From NCBI GenBank assembly GCA_963971425.1, contig OZ020514.1, positions 26,462,602 through 26,526,601 on the forward strand: 64,000 bases of DNA. The letters are read 5' to 3'. A model generated the notes under the pieces. It was not told the origin of the DNA. It saw only the letters and a program-made list of their open reading frames with translations, and did no database searches. Positions 24,066 to 37,394 of this stretch are shown here, one piece after another; within the stretch, counting starts at the first letter, position 1; each line of letters begins with the position of its first letter. This stretch comes from Bryoerythrophyllum caledonicum (taxonomy: Eukaryota; Streptophyta; Bryopsida; Pottiales; Pottiaceae). Made by a program: the position numbers and the translations under genes.

Positions 24066-25086
24066 GGTAGTCTTTGATTTTATATCATTTTTGTTTTTTT
24101 ATTATGATATTGTATTTTTTACCAGACTAAGACTTTTTATAGTTTACACAAAATACTTGTACTCTTTTATGAATTACCATTCATGTACTCATATATTTTA
24201 CATTTCTTCAGTGATTTGAAAACAACCCTCATTCTAATTCGTGTCAGTAATGTTATTTATAACAAACTAAATCTTTAAGATTGTAAAACATACTGTCTAC
24301 AAGTAGTAACATTTTATAAATAAACCATGTTACTGCGTATGCATTGGTTTTGATTATGCTTTTATTAATTGCCCTCATATAAAAAGTCCTACTCAAAGGT
24401 GGTCAACAAATTAGATTGGTTTAGGGACGATGTGCAAAAACTTTCCAATTGACTTCCACAAATCTCTATGACGTTCTCTTGTTTGTAATATGTTATTACT
24501 ATTTTCTTTATAAATGAAATAGGTTTAGCGGTACATAGAATATATTTTTTATTGTTCGCATACAACCAAAGAAAATTATGTTCATCTCTTTTAAATTAAT
24601 GCCGGAAGCATAGCTGGTTCTTCAAATAACTTTAACTAGGATAGTTTCTTGAAAGATAAATTTTCAATAGTGCCAAGTCATGTATTTCTATCAAATGGTC
24701 AAACAAAGATTTGTCATTTCACGTTCAATTACCATTTTAAAGTTATCGATCAAGGTTCATATTCACCCAACTATTGCTGAGATCTTTGTATTGTTTTGTT
24801 ACATTGTTTCTCTTATAAGTTCAAGTTTAAACTTCCAAATCAATTGCTTGAAATGTTACTCCGAAGTATATTCAACAGATTACAAACCAAATTGTGACTT
24901 GACTATGCTTATACTATTACTTAGTGCACCTATTTATAAATATGCTACACTCAAATTGTACCTCTAGAATTGAAGTACATAAAAATAGTCTCAAGCTTGA
25001 CATGATGGTATTGAATGTAGACCCTTTGAGTTTTTCTATACATACATAGAACATTATATTATTGTGGACAACAATATGCGGTGAAA
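24066..25086. other. AT-rich intergenic, no gene seen
   Basis: No coding block, tandem repeat or terminal repeat is evident. Confidence 0.5.
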
Positions 25087-25903
25087 CTCTCCTTATCCCC
25101 TAAAGGACCAAAGTCCCCTCGGGGGACATTTTGAGTTTGAATGAGGTACCATGTTCTCAATTCTAGGCATTATTTTTTGAGATTTTTTATTGGATGGACA
25201 ACTTTTGATTAGCTTTGTGTAGACGCCAATTTCGTAGAATTTCGACTTACGGTTCAAAAGTTACAATTTATTTTCACTTACATATACAAATAGTCCAGTA
25301 GTTAGTGTGACACATCACAAATACTGTCACTAAACTTAAACAACTTCTAAATTCAATAGAAATTCGAGTTTTTGTCCCTTTAAAAAGAAAAAAATTTCCT
25401 CTTGAAAAGGAAATTGAGATCTTTGCATTTGCCATACAGATTTGTGAGAAGGATATGATATATGCAAAATATTAAGTGTATTGTTGATTCTCAGCACATA
25501 GTTGCATTGCAGGATTTTTTAGGACATTGTCTACACCTCTTCTACTTCTAAAATTCGGTGCACATGTGCTTAACATGATCCTTTTTAAGTTAACATAATA
25601 AATTCACGGCCCATAGTGCAAAAAGTTGCCATAGAAGGTGGTCGAAGTTTGTTGAAGGTGTTTAGTATGACCTCAAAAAGAGATTATGTCTTACTTCAAA
25701 GGCTACTATCTTTCAATCCGTGCGGTCAAACTTACCAAAGTTTTCATCACACACTTTCATACAACTCTAGTACAATATTCTACGGTTAAATTTTCAAAAT
25801 AAATATTTTGTATCATTTTGTGTTGAATGCGCTGAAAATGGTTGTTTTGGAGTGATTTTGAGGGGAAAATGTCTTCGTCCTTTAGGGATTAAGAAGGTGC
25901 ATT
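25087..25903. mobile_element. Possible nonautonomous element with imperfect inverted ends
   Basis: The left end CTCCTTATCCCCTAAAGGAC and the right end GTCCTTTAGGGATTAAGAAGG are inverted copies with a few differences, about 815 bp apart. Nothing coding lies between. No target duplication is certain, so the element type is open. Confidence 0.4.
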
Positions 25904-27939
25904 GAAATGATAAATGACTCTTACAAAAGATACATTTGATTTGTAAGTAGAGTGACAGAAAGACAAAGTGTTTCCTCTGAGAGAATTTGTTTCACAGGTT
26001 GCCACTGTGCCACTTGCAAACGATCGGATTAAAAACCAAAAGTGAGAACGGGGTCCTATTTTATTTAGACGGAAAATGGGAATTCTGAAAACATGTTTGT
26101 ATTTTAACATGATAAGGCTGAAATACCAAAATGACCTCCAAATGAAAGATGTTTCTATTAACCCCTAAACGTCCTTGGGGGGTCGAAACGCTGAAATACA
26201 ATAAAAAATCCCTCAAAATTAAATTCCATGTAGAGCTCAATGGGAGAAAAATATTAAAAAAATAACTGTAAGATCCTCTTCAAACCTAGCCAAATAATAA
26301 GTGAGCTAATTCTTGTGTACTTTGGGCATGATTTGGGCCTCCATCCACTCCAAAAAGTGCTACGTTTGGGGGCTGAAATTAGTCGGGCAGATCCTACTTT
26401 TTGGAGTTTTTGAGAAAATACACCTTGATTGAAAATCCACTTCCAAAAATGGTCAACTACAAAAATGTGACTTTGTCGGTTTGGAAGACAATTCCAAAAA
26501 CAGATATTTATTTGGAGGTCTCATGTATTCACAATCCGCCTTACAATACACATATGTCATATTTTCTCCTACTATTTGGAGGCTGCCCTTCCAACTTTGG
26601 GTAGGCTGTTTGACAAAAAGAAAGAAACATGGGCACCTTCACTAAGGAAAAGACGAAAATTTTGTCAGAGATTGGCATGTGCAAAGCCACGATCTTATGA
26701 CAATCACCATTAATATAAGATAATGGTCCTTGTACTTAGCTAATAAATAGCTTGAGCCCTTACAATGACCTTCCTATAAAATGGGGAATATGTGATAGGG
26801 TGTTATAAATTTCCTCCCTATGTTGGCTTCTCCTTATTATAAAAACAAAAAAAATGGCAAAGGTGATGGCATGACAGCCTTTATTCCTTGAAAGGCCGAC
26901 TTGGCCAACCCGACTACTGCTACAGGTCCCTGCCGTTGAAATCGCCATCAAAGGCATCGACCGTGCCAAATGTGTGTTGCGCCTTCCTCTTCGGCAATAT
27001 ACCCACCAAGGCGCACACTCGTATACCCGGCGCACACCCGTATACCCGACGCACACCCGATTCTGCCCAGGGTGATCCCATATCCGTCCTCCCAACTGCT
27101 TTGAATTCTGCTAGGACGAGGGCTTACTCCTTAGAGTTCGAAACGAAAATGAGGCACTGGAGTCCAGAACAAAAAACAAGCTTTGGAGTTTGGTCACATT
27201 CCGTAGAATCACCCAAAACTAGATCCCGGAGTCCAAATATCATACCGTAAAATTCAAGGAAAATTCAAGTGAACATGAGAGGTATTCAACAGAAAATAAG
27301 ATGAAAAGTAGGAATAAGAAATAAATGTAAGAATTTCTACTTACTCGGGAAAAAAATCCCTATCTTCGTTGTGAAAAGTGTGAGTTACGATGGCAATCTC
27401 CGCGGTGTAGCCAAATATTCTCCCAATTCTTATACAAATATTGTAAGTGGTTTTTTAGACTTACAATAATTGCAAATATGAACGCAAAAAAATAACAGTA
27501 ATTTTGAATGTTCTGATCTCACAAATGGAGAAGATCCAACAAGTGAAATTTTGAACAATTAACACCATATTCGTTATATTGGAAGATTTAGCGACTCCCA
27601 AATAAAACCATGTAGATCATAAGAGCTAAAGTGCACATCTAAACTCTACAATATGGAGGGATATGAGTTTCCATTAAATTGGGAGGTAATGTTTTCTACA
27701 AAAACCCCTAGAAAAACAAGTACTGCGGATAACATTACATTACGAATCTAACTATAATATTGAAAAGAAGAACACATTAGTTGACACTTCTTTTATACCA
27801 CATGTGTTCATTGAATATGAATAGCTAAATATTCACACTCGATCCTACTAACCCGCATTAACACCATGCTCCAATTTAGCTAAAAGTGAGCTAAATGACG
27901 GACAAATATCCACTTGTAAGAGAATTAGCTAAACACATT
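25904..27939. other. AT-rich intergenic with a short 19-bp tandem
   Basis: Contents are mostly AT-rich. TTAACCCCTAAACGTC at 26,158-26,173 has an inverted match at 61,345-61,360. A 19-bp tandem (GCGCACACCCGTATACCCG) has 2.7 copies at 27,011-27,060 in a GC-richer island (26,880-27,130). No gene is supported; the island's open frames lack a recognisable domain. Confidence 0.4.
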
Positions 27940-28255
27940 TTGATGAGCCCTTTTATATTTAAAAGAATTTCAATTCTCCTTGTGGAATACACATTACCTA
28001 AAAATATATATAACGAGTTTCAAATGATGGTGCTCAAAAGTGGAAAAAAAATTGCACACACTACCTCTCTTCGAACTAAACTGTCCCCATCACTTAGAGG
28101 TGCAATGAATTCAAAAAGGCAATTCCACACACTTTAGCTCCACTTGACCTAAAGTGTGCACCATTGCTAAGTACACTGAACTAAATAAGAAGATTTGCTC
28201 ACACTTTAGCTCCACTAGAGCTAAAGTGCGACCCAACATTTACTTTCTATCATTC
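27940..28255. repeat. Copy 1 of a ~300-bp repeat with CTTTAGCTCC palindromes
   Basis: It shares with 33,235-33,545 an AT-rich lead (CCTTTTA..AAAAGA.TTC..TTCTC/AC), a GTGGAA block and two TTTAGCTCCAC..AGCTAAAGTG palindromes followed by GCACCATYRCTAAGT. It lies 3' of the minus-strand DUF7869-type gene. Confidence 0.6.
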
Positions 28256-28546
28256 ACCATGAAGGCAATTACTGGTATTATTGGTTTCTAGACTAGAAGC
28301 AATTTACCACATTGTTATTTTAAAAAGAAAATAAAACATACTGCAAATTATCACCGATACGCAAAAACAATGGAGAGAATATTTCATAGCAATCATTGGC
28401 ATCACATATTATAGTCATACAGAGTGTAAATTAATCAAATACAAATATCTATAATCTGAGCACCAATGGATCTAACCATACTACATGAAGTATTATGCAT
28501 CAGAATCTAAAATCTAGGAAAAGGAAACTCTATTTATCTAAGTCTA

Positions 28547-30615
28547 TTACGATTTGGACCTGGCAAGTGCTTCCAAGGAGGCCTTGATAATTGCTACTTG
28601 TCCCTTCGGAATTTTTGTAGTTGAATCTTGCACATGACCTCCATCCCTCTTTGAAGACCTAGGTTTCCATGCTGTCAAGATTGAATCGGTACTCTCCCAC
28701 GTTATGGCTATCCCCTTTTCAATTGTCCAACGAAGGTTGCAAACTGTATCCCAATATTTATAGAACTTCAAAACATCCCGATCGTGCGATATAGGGCGGA
28801 AGAATTGGATACGCACGGTGTTTGGCATATCCGGGTTAGAATTAGGATCTGAAACTGCTTGAGCAATCCAAAATGGGCGCTCGTCCCCATCACAAGGCCG
28901 CAATGCAACAAAATAGCGAGCAAAAAGATCACGACCAACTCTAAAAGAAGGAGGTGGACGATCACGTCTCTCGCCAACAAAATGATCATCTTCACGGTAC
29001 TCCTCACGAACCTCACCCTCCGCTGAGAACTCATCTTCAATGGCATGGGTAATTCGCGTCGATGGCCAAAAGCCGTCTTCCAATGATATTGGCGTATCCA
29101 TTGGAATTATCAAAACATCTCTAACATTGCGCCAATAATACGATAGCGGCTCAAAACGTGATCTGGCTTCAACAGACTCCCGCGATGATTGCTTCCAGTG
29201 ATTAATGAATCCTGAAAGTCCCTTCACCACCTCATGGAGATGTCGCATCATAGAAGGCTTCAATGCATCAGGTTCTCCGCGAGGCCATAAAGATCGTCCT
29301 TCACAATCCTCCTTCCACAATTTGATGCCACTACCTTCTCCTCCCTTAGGAAGCCAATCCTCATCATGACAAAGGATTTTATACTTCATTACCGGACAAC
29401 CACTAGAGCCCACATAAAACTTGAACTGATGAGCCTTCGTATGACCCTGCAAAGCTTCATCACCGTCCGCAATCGTATCCCCAATGAACTTCTTAAAGTC
29501 AGGAATCTCTTGGATGAGATGTGGGATTGTGGGAACACTCTCATTTTTCATAAACGACCTCATGAGTAGAGGAATGGTTGGAAAACTCTTCTTCCTCAGT
29601 GTCATACTCCAACGTCCAAATAATGCATCTATATCATCATGTCTATGACCAACTAGCATAAAATTAACATATACCTCGCGGAAGATGCGTTTTGCAACAA
29701 GGAAAGACCAAAAACAGAAAGCAAATCTATTTTTGTTATCACCAACTGCATTGTCCATTTGCATGTTCAATATTGGTGGCAAAGACCTCCATGGAACTGG
29801 GATATCTGGAATCGGCCCTAATGGATCCAAACACATCTCCGCACCCCGTAATACCGCCGCATATAATGGATGAGAACCAGATTCTGGAAAGAGTTGTCGG
29901 GACGATGACTTTGGAGGCGCCTCCATTTCACGCAATAGTTTTGCGAACGACCCGACCGTGTAATTGGCATCATGGGAGTATAAATCAAGGCCGTAATGGG
30001 CGTAACGTTGGTCCACATGACCATGGGCAAGCATGCCTGTGATTGCAAGAGGCAACTTCATAAGCCCATCTAAGTGCTTTGTTTTATGTGAAAAAACCGG
30101 GGAGGCAGTCTTGAGTGCAACAACTATTGCTCGCAACAGCGTTAATGGAAACAGGGGTCATGAGGAATTCAGCATTCCTGGACACTGTTGGACGTGTATT
30201 CCTTGAGGAATTGTCGTACGAACATGAGCTCCCACCTAGAGGTCTGTTACGCTCAACCAACCAGACATTGTAAACGTCCCTAAGGCAATGATGGAAGAGA
30301 CTCACACCGTTTAAAAAGACTTGTTGAATAGGCCAGGACCTAAATGAGTACCTCCACTCATCAGGAGCTTCCTCTAGAAGAAAAGTACTGGATACTTGTA
30401 CTACAACATTTGAATCCCCAAGAGGACCAGAGGAACCTAGAAGTGCTCTGGACCGGACATTGCGAACCAACCCCTCCGCAACGCGAACACCCGGACCATT
30501 GTGAAGTGAAACAGTCATCCCGACCCAGAGACGGCGAGGAATAACATCAAACTCAGGAAGGTCTGGGTTCACGGGAGCGTCAACATGAACATCGTCGCCC
30601 TCCAAAGACGACAAA
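28547..30615 (-). CDS. DUF7869-type transposase-like protein, first exon not identified
   Basis: The C-terminal frame (30,136-28,547) has YSHDANYTVGSFAKLLREME, ILNMQMDNAVGDNKNRFAF and VNFMLVGHRHDDIDALFGRW. These match the pattern of the DUF7869 family, in which a QxDN and a VGHxHxDID motif carry conserved acids and His of a probable RNase H-like transposase core. The N-terminal part (30,615 to about 30,140) lies in another frame (EFLMTPVSINAV), so one indel near 30,140 joins them. An AG at 30,617-30,616 marks the start of this exon, so earlier coding sequence is missing. The C-terminus includes a Trp-rich RPFWIAQAV region. Enzyme activity is inferred from the family's spread in mobile DNA. 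Palindromes at 30,994-31,250 lie just upstream. Confidence 0.7.
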
Positions 30616-30993
30616 CTGCATTCCAATGATATAAATATTAAATAACCATGACAAATAAGATTGGGTAAATATCTTGTAGGAATAGACATCAATGAAGAAG
30701 CATAGGAAGAGGGTAATTAATCTTGAATCGAGGTAAAGGTCTGGCACTTAAAAATAACTATGATTCAAGTGAGTTGACATTGTAAACCAGGCAAATTTAG
30801 CTTGACTCGAGGTAAACTCATGCGGTATTTTATGACAAGTATAAAATTTCATGCGATTAGTTTTAATCCGAATATGAAAATTATCTCACCCTTGACAATG
30901 ACAATTAAGCCCGACCCAACCTAAATTAATGACTATCAGACTCATTGTCATTTTATCTTGAGTCGAGGTAAACAGAAATAAAAAATAAGGTAT

Positions 30994-31250
30994 GACAGTT
31001 TAGCTCAAGTCGATATAAACTGTCCTTGGAAAGAAGGAAAGCCGACTCGAGCTAAACTGTCGATACATTATAGTAAGACAGTTTAGCTCGAGTTGAGCTA
31101 AACTGTCAATAGATTATAGTAATACACTTTAGCTCGACTCGAGCTAAACTGTCCTACCTTCTTTCCAATGACATTTTAGCTCGACTCGAGCTAAACTGTC
31201 CCTGGAAAGAAGGTAAGACAGTTTAGCTCTAGTCGAACTAAACTGTGCTT
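30994..31250. repeat. Cluster of six TTTAGCTCGAGTCGAGC-type palindromes
   Basis: Complete or near-complete copies lie at 30,994-31,024, 31,077-31,107, 31,124-31,154, 31,170-31,200 and 31,217-31,246, with a half copy at 31,041-31,061. The copy at 31,170-31,200 sits within a larger hairpin, because CCTTCTTTCCA (31,156) pairs with TGGAAAGAAGG (31,203). They lie between the DUF7869-type gene and the telomere-like tract. Confidence 0.9.
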
Positions 31251-31865
31251 CCGTGATTCTCGGCGTCTTTTTAGGGATTCATACGGTAAAACTCTTCAGC
31301 CTGTGAATCTGACTCTCTGTGTACTACAACCCAAATCTTTCTGTCAGTCGTCAAGAAACTTGCAGTGATGCTTCAAAATCACAGTAGCAACTGGAACCAC
31401 CGCAACAACCCTACACACTGTCACATCCTAATTGCTAGAGACTGTGCACGGAGAATGCAAGAAGTATACATTATGTACCTTATGAAGAAGACAACTAGTG
31501 CGTTGTTGCCTCGCGCAAGCGCCCTGCTCAACTATGCGCAACCTATAGATGTTACCCTCCTCAACCTCCGACAGTTGTTCTACCTCCAAGCCTCTCCACA
31601 ACAACCTTGCACAACAACCAAAGTGAGAAGGAATGAAATGAAGAAAGTTTTTGAGGATCGGCGAGGTCGCTCACGGACACACGACCGTTTCAGAATTGGC
31701 GGGAGGAAACTTCAGAATTGGCTGGGGGACTTTTCCACAACCCCTAAAAAAGTGCAAATTCAAAATCTTAGCGGGAAACTGAATCAACTATTTCCTGGCT
31801 GACTAAAATAAGGAAGAGTACATACCTCGAATCTACTCGCACATGCGAGTTATATACAAGGTTTT
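31251..31865 (+). other. Open frame without recognised domain upstream of the telomere-like tract
   Basis: An open frame of 145 codons runs from 31,365 to 31,802. It is rich in Arg, Leu and Gln, with no motif I recognise. It could be the leader of a divergent transcript or chance. I do not claim a gene. Confidence 0.2.
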
Positions 31866-31875
31866 GGGATAACGC

Positions 31876-32002
31876 TCAGGGTTTGGGTTAGGGTTAGGTT
31901 TAGGGTTTAGGGTTAGGGTTAGGGTTAGGGTTTTTAGGGTTAGGGTTTAGGGTTTAGGGTTTGGTATTTAGGTTCAGGTTTAGGGTTCAGGGTTTAGGGT
32001 CC
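31876..32002 (+). repeat. Interstitial telomere-like repeats
   Basis: About 125 bp of degenerate TTTAGGG and TTAGGG units (GGGTTTAGGG, GGGTTAGGG) on the plus strand. Both 7-bp plant-type and 6-bp units occur, with GGTTCA/GGTTTGG variants toward the right. Unique sequence on both sides shows it is internal, not a chromosome end. Confidence 0.93.
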
Positions 32003-33234
32003 TTTGTTTAAGTGTTATCTTCTGATGTCATTTCATTTCAATATAATAATACTTTGAAGATTCAAGATATTTGCCAATTCAACTAAGGTATAGGGAAATG
32101 TAGAGAAGATATTGAGATGATTAGAAATATATTGTACTACAATCCAAATAGGACTTATCTATTATGTTGAAATCAAAGACCTTAACAAACGTGTAGCATT
32201 CACCACAAAAAAAAACATGTTATATGTGCACGTGTATTTTTAGCAAAAAAGTATGTATTCAAACATGCTTTGGACATCATTTCTTTGGGGTTTTAAAAAT
32301 GTGCATCATGTTACTATTTTGTCATCAATTTAGAATGTGCATTCTTTGGCAAGAATTCCAAGTGTCCCCATGGTTTGAATTTCAAATTGAAATTGGTTAC
32401 TATCCACTTAGAGGTACGCAAAGACTTGAAATGTGCGCAAACTAATAGTTTGATTAAAATATCTTATTCTTGAGTTCACATTGTATTATCATGAGTTTAG
32501 GGTCTGGCAATCTAAGCATGACATGAAAGATGGAAGAATTCTTGACCATACACAATTTATTTCATGTTTTGACATGAAATTAAAGACTTTGTCATTTGTA
32601 AAACATAGAGAGTGGAACAATATTAAAAGATTTAAACAAGAAACGGAGAAACCTCCTCATGACAAAAAAAGGATAATCAAAATATAAAATATAACTAATA
32701 CAAAGTGTATCACTTAGTGCATCAGGCATAATTTAATGTTCGTAATGTAAGTAATTTTGAATTTATTTATACATGCAAAAAAGGAATAATTAGTTTTTGA
32801 GCACGTTCTAGTGGTCGCAAATTATATTTGAAATTCTCAAAATTTTGTAGAAGGATGATAAAAGTCACGAGGCATAATTATTAGTAATTTATTTTCTCAA
32901 TGAACGTCTTCAATAAAAGTTATGCGAGCCAAAAGAGAAACTTCTCGATTGCCGGCACGTCGAGCAACCTAAGAAATGTTTTGCTATGACACAGTATGGA
33001 ATGTGATATTTTCAATACATAGAAGTAATATTAGAACGAATGATATTGTGGAAAAACATGTTATTTTTCTAGTGAAAAACAAGACTACATCCCAATTCAT
33101 ACATTTTCACACATTGTCACATATTATTGATTTAGGGTACCAAGAATACTTAGACTTCATATCCACTGAAGACTAGGGGATTATTATATTTTTTTGCTTT
33201 TTAATATTACTATAGGAGATTTAGGTCCACATAT
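32003..33234. other. AT-rich intergenic, no gene seen
   Basis: Short open frames near 32,224 and 32,481 have no recognisable domain and match the AT-rich background. Confidence 0.45.
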
Positions 33235-33545
33235 TATGAAAATCCTTTTAAAATTCAAAAGATTTCTATTTCACTTGTGAAATACTTAACCATAAAGAGA
33301 AGTACGGAGTTCAAAATGATTGTTTGAAGAAGTGGAAATACACATTGCACATACATCAGCTCAGTTTTTAGCAGAGGTGTGCACCATCACTACTTGCAAT
33401 GAACTAAAAGGAAGGTGTGCACACACTTTAGCTCCACTGGTGCTAACGTGTGCCTCATCACTAGGTGCAGTGAACTAAGAAGAAAATATGCTCTACTAGC
33501 GCTAAATTGTACACCATCACTAAATGGAGTAGATTAGAAAGCAAA
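33235..33545. repeat. Copy 2 of the ~300-bp repeat with CTTTAGCTCC palindromes
   Basis: Direct-orientation relative of 27,940-28,255: AAAATCCTTTTAAAATTCAAAAG, AAGTGGAAATACACATTGCAC, then CACACTTTAGCTCCACTGGTGC and two GCACCATCACTA blocks about 70 bp apart. Confidence 0.6.
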
Positions 33546-36500
33546 AATGCACTATGTAGCTCCAGTATACAGAAGATGGCTTCTAGAGAAGTGGACACTA
33601 AGGATACGATCGGCGGAGATGAGAGAGGAGTAGCTCCGTATTTCCTAGTGAGGAGGGTTCAAAGTGTTAGACAAAATTTGACCACAAGGCAGTAAGAGGT
33701 GGTGCATCTTGCTTGCATGTCTACTTGTATAGTGTCATTTTTTGTTGAAAGGTGTGTTAGTACACATGTGTTGGTGTGGGGCTTTTTTGGATTAAGACTA
33801 GACAGACTTTTGCAAGAAGGTTGGTGGAGACTTGTGGCTATGGTCTATGAGGTGGAGCTGGAGCGAGCATTTGTGTTGGACTAGGCCATTAGCAGCAGAT
33901 CCACAACCTTCACCACAAGATCCAGATCTAGATCTAGATTCCAACCGAGGAAGGATACTTACACTCCACACACTTGGACCAACCGAACCAGGGTACACTC
34001 AATATAGATGGAGCACAAGATTGAATGGAGCACTCAACAACCGCAGCAAACAGATACCTCACTCTCACTGCACTTCTCTTTATCATGCACTCTCTCTTTT
34101 TACATTGGTAGTTATGTTCCTTCTAACAACTTGTTATTTCCTAGGCTTATTCACAGACGTACTCTAGACCACAGAGATCTGACCCCTCTCAGCAGCTGCA
34201 AACCAACAACAACAAGAGGACAACGAAGCAAAGCAAACGAGTTCACACCCACACGACAATACACAGGAAGAAAGCAAAAACAACACACACGACTCAGGTC
34301 CACGCGCACACATCACAACATGAAGTCGAAACAAGATTATTGCATGACATTGAAGTCCAGATTCACAAGCCAAAGCAACCAACTGCATCTAGACCACGAC
34401 TATACAACAAAGGTGTGCAGCCAACGTCTGTCCAAGAAGCTCGGCAGGTGGGCACGGAAAAGTCGGAGCAAGGAGATCGACATGTGGACAACGAAGAGTT
34501 CCCTCAAGGAAGACGACAAGTCGTCACTGTTAACTGCACCTCCTCCTCCGAATCAAATCCTGAGCCAAGTCAGCTCTGAGTACAAAGTGGACCGCTCCAA
34601 GCAAGCTCCTTCGAGAAGACCCACCGCCACCTACTTCGTAGCTGCAATAACGTTCGCCACAGCAAACAACCCCAGCCACCGCGTCGTCAACAGTGGGTAC
34701 AACAAGACCAACACCGACCTCTGCCATACAACAGTTCACATCCTTACCAATGAGACCAGACGTGTCCAAGCGGCCAAGAGCAACTTCTACATGCAAGTTA
34801 AAAAGGACGATAGGCCCTCCGAAGTCCACCAGCTCGCACGCGGCATCCTAATCCACACCACCCCCGGAGCTCGGGTCGCCTTCGTGAGCACCCTAGCACA
34901 CAGCGGCATCATGATCAGGAAAAACACTAGCAGTCAAGAAGGCCAGGACCAAGAAATTTAGGGAGGAAGGAGGCGAGTCCAGCAACAAAGGCAGAAACGA
35001 CACCCATACAAACCAGCTACTGCGAACTCGAAGCCATACAGACAAGAACTAAACAGACATCATCAAACTCAAGCGCATCAACAACGAGAGGCCCCCACGA
35101 TTCCAAAACGGCAACAAGCAAATTCAAGGAATGAAGCTCACCAGGTAAGCCTCCTCACCTCTTTGTCTATTCCATTGCTTCTTGTAATTCAAGTATTTTA
35201 TACTACAATGAAGGACAACCGACCCAGCCGAAATCAACTCTACTGCATCAAAAATGTCATCATCAAGGGCAGACGGCTGGTACGAAACCCTAACCGCCTC
35301 AATCCTAAAAACGACGTAACCAAGCTCCGAACAGTCCCAGACCCAAGGGCAACACATCGCAGCCATCAGAATCAAATCGAATGGTCATACAAACGGCGAG
35401 GTGAACCCAACCCTAGACTTCAACGACCCCAACAACGAAATCCTTCATCGACATCGAAGACAACAGAGAACTCCACCGGAAGAAGAGCAACATGGTATAA
35501 GAGACATCTCAAGTCTTCCCACGGCTCAATTTACCCTGATCATTGTAGTCGAGAACCACTGCACGCTATTTGCATCTGTCAGGGAGGCAGTACCTGGAGC
35601 TCGGAGCGACGTTGCCAGGATAGCGCGAAGATCTTCAAGCGGTGCAGTGCAGAGTGGATCGCCCTCCTACGTGAAGAATTTCCACCTGGATCCTTCGTTG
35701 GGTTGTCTTTCTTGTATTCTCTGCAAGTTCAATTTTGGATCTATAAGTATGTTGACATGAAGTTGTTGTATTATGCAAAGAATAGGCAGATCACAAGCAG
35801 CCCGATGAGAAGACAACTCACACCTCGGCCGCACAAAGAAGAATTTCGGAAATGCACCATTGCAGCGAAGCGCAGTAACTACTACGCAACTGACTCCCAA
35901 ACCACCATCTTTTACTTATTTCCTTATTTCTTAAGCTACCTATTGCCTGAGTCCTTCTTACTGTACATAGTATCACAGACTCACGTTTACTTGAATCCAT
36001 GGTTGCAGGCATCTTCCTTCGCAGGAAACCCTAGTTCTTTGAAGTCTGGACGTAAAGCCTCAAAGTCTGCATGCATACTCATCCCGAATCCTCGTGCTTC
36101 CCTGAATACTTGGCAGACACAACAGCTGGACCCGAAAGGAGAGAGACGCCGTAAGACCAAAGTGAAGGCAACGCCTCGTTTCCACAATCAAACCCCGACT
36201 ACTCGGCACACACAGGAGCTGCACAGAGAGTGTGAAGGAAGGAACATATTTGGATCGAAGAGGGCGTCGAGACTCAACGCCGTGCTGCTTCTCCGCCGCA
36301 GACTGTGGAGATCTACCCCCACGAGAGAACTCGGCAGGGCACATCAATACCGTACCAAGCTGGAAGGTGGTCGTGCTAGCGTCGACACACGGAGCAAGAT
36401 CAACATAGCCGCAACGCGCAACTATTCTCAACGTAAACCTAAAGTGCCCGACTCGGCAGCAGACAACCACACACAAGGTCAATAGTGATCGAAACTGAAG

Positions 36501-37394
36501 TCGCCCGAGTCCAGCACGCAACCAACAGGGCCCGACTCGGCTGAAGGAAGGCGGGACCACAGTTTCGCCCAGGAGCATGGCAGGACCACCTTCGCCCAAG
36601 CCCCGGGACCCACCCGGCCCACTTTTACCCGTGGACCACTGCAGCTGAGTCTCACTCTCGAGACACAACAGAGCCTCTGAGAAGAAGACTATACGAGGCC
36701 AACAGGATGAGGAAAGACCGCACGCAGCTGAGTCACACTCCAGCTGAGTCACACCCAAGAGGCACAGCAGGGCCTCTCGAAAGAAGACCATACGTGGGCA
36801 GCAGGAGGAGGAGAGATATCAGTCAAAGTAAAAGTGACCAGTACAGAGGGAGAAGAGTAGGAAAGGACAAGGTTAACCTACAACCATACAATAGCAGAAG
36901 GAGGCCACTAGTACAAGTTGTATCCCAGGAGGATCTCAAGCCCAAGCCTATTGCTACAAGGAGGTCCTACCAAGTTACGACCTGGTACTATAACACCCAA
37001 GTGAAGCCCACACAATCAGGTCACAGCTCTCTACCTCTTTCCTTGCTAATTGCTAGTTTCTTACACCACAAGGTTTACGTTGCAAACCTATGGATATGTA
37101 TTCAAAGCTTAATATCAAACATATTTTCTCGGGGAGGTGACCAATGTTATGGCACCTCCCTTGTGTGTGTGGGTATAGTAAGCACTAAGCATTTCAAACT
37201 CCTCCCCTCCCACTTAGAACTATTAGAAAGTAGGAGTCCAGTCAAATGCTTGCAATTCTACATAGATACTATATACCCCTTCTTGATCATATTAACTTCA
37301 CCAAGCCCTCAATGTATGTTGAGGGGAGAAGTTAAGGACAAGATGATAAGGGGTAATGATGTAGCAACCTTTTACACTCCTCCTAGTAACATTC
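33546..37394 (+). other. A/C-rich leader-like region with probable introns, unresolved
   Basis: A/C-rich blocks alternate with pyrimidine/AT-rich blocks that end in AG. Examples of the AG ends are 34,144, 35,791, 36,009 and 37,071. GTAAGC follows an A/C-rich block at 35,142. This looks like a spliced 5' leader of the retroelement ORF1 at 37,395, or an older degraded gene. The best coding-looking frame (35,221-35,700, with DISSLPTAQFTLIIVVENH and SDVARIARRSSSGA) has one stop and no recognised domain; 34,600-34,960 in another frame is similar. Introns in a non-LTR element leader would be unusual. I do not claim a function. Confidence 0.3.
36642..36812. repeat. Imperfect ~72-bp duplication
   Basis: CAGCTGAGTCTCACTC at 36,642 and CAGCTGAGTCACACCC at 36,741 each start a segment continuing with GAGACACAACAGAGCCTC-like and AGAAGAC.ATACG blocks. 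The copies are offset by 99 bp and about 80% alike by eye. An extra CAGCTGAGTCACAC lies at 36,725. Confidence 0.75.

Noticed and set aside
31876-32002. Chromosome end
   Set aside because: The repeats are short and degenerate and have ordinary sequence on both sides.
34008-34961. 317-codon plus-strand frame as a protein gene
   Set aside because: It is Arg/Thr/Ser-rich without recognisable domains in A/C-rich DNA with few stops by composition, and competing frames are equally open.
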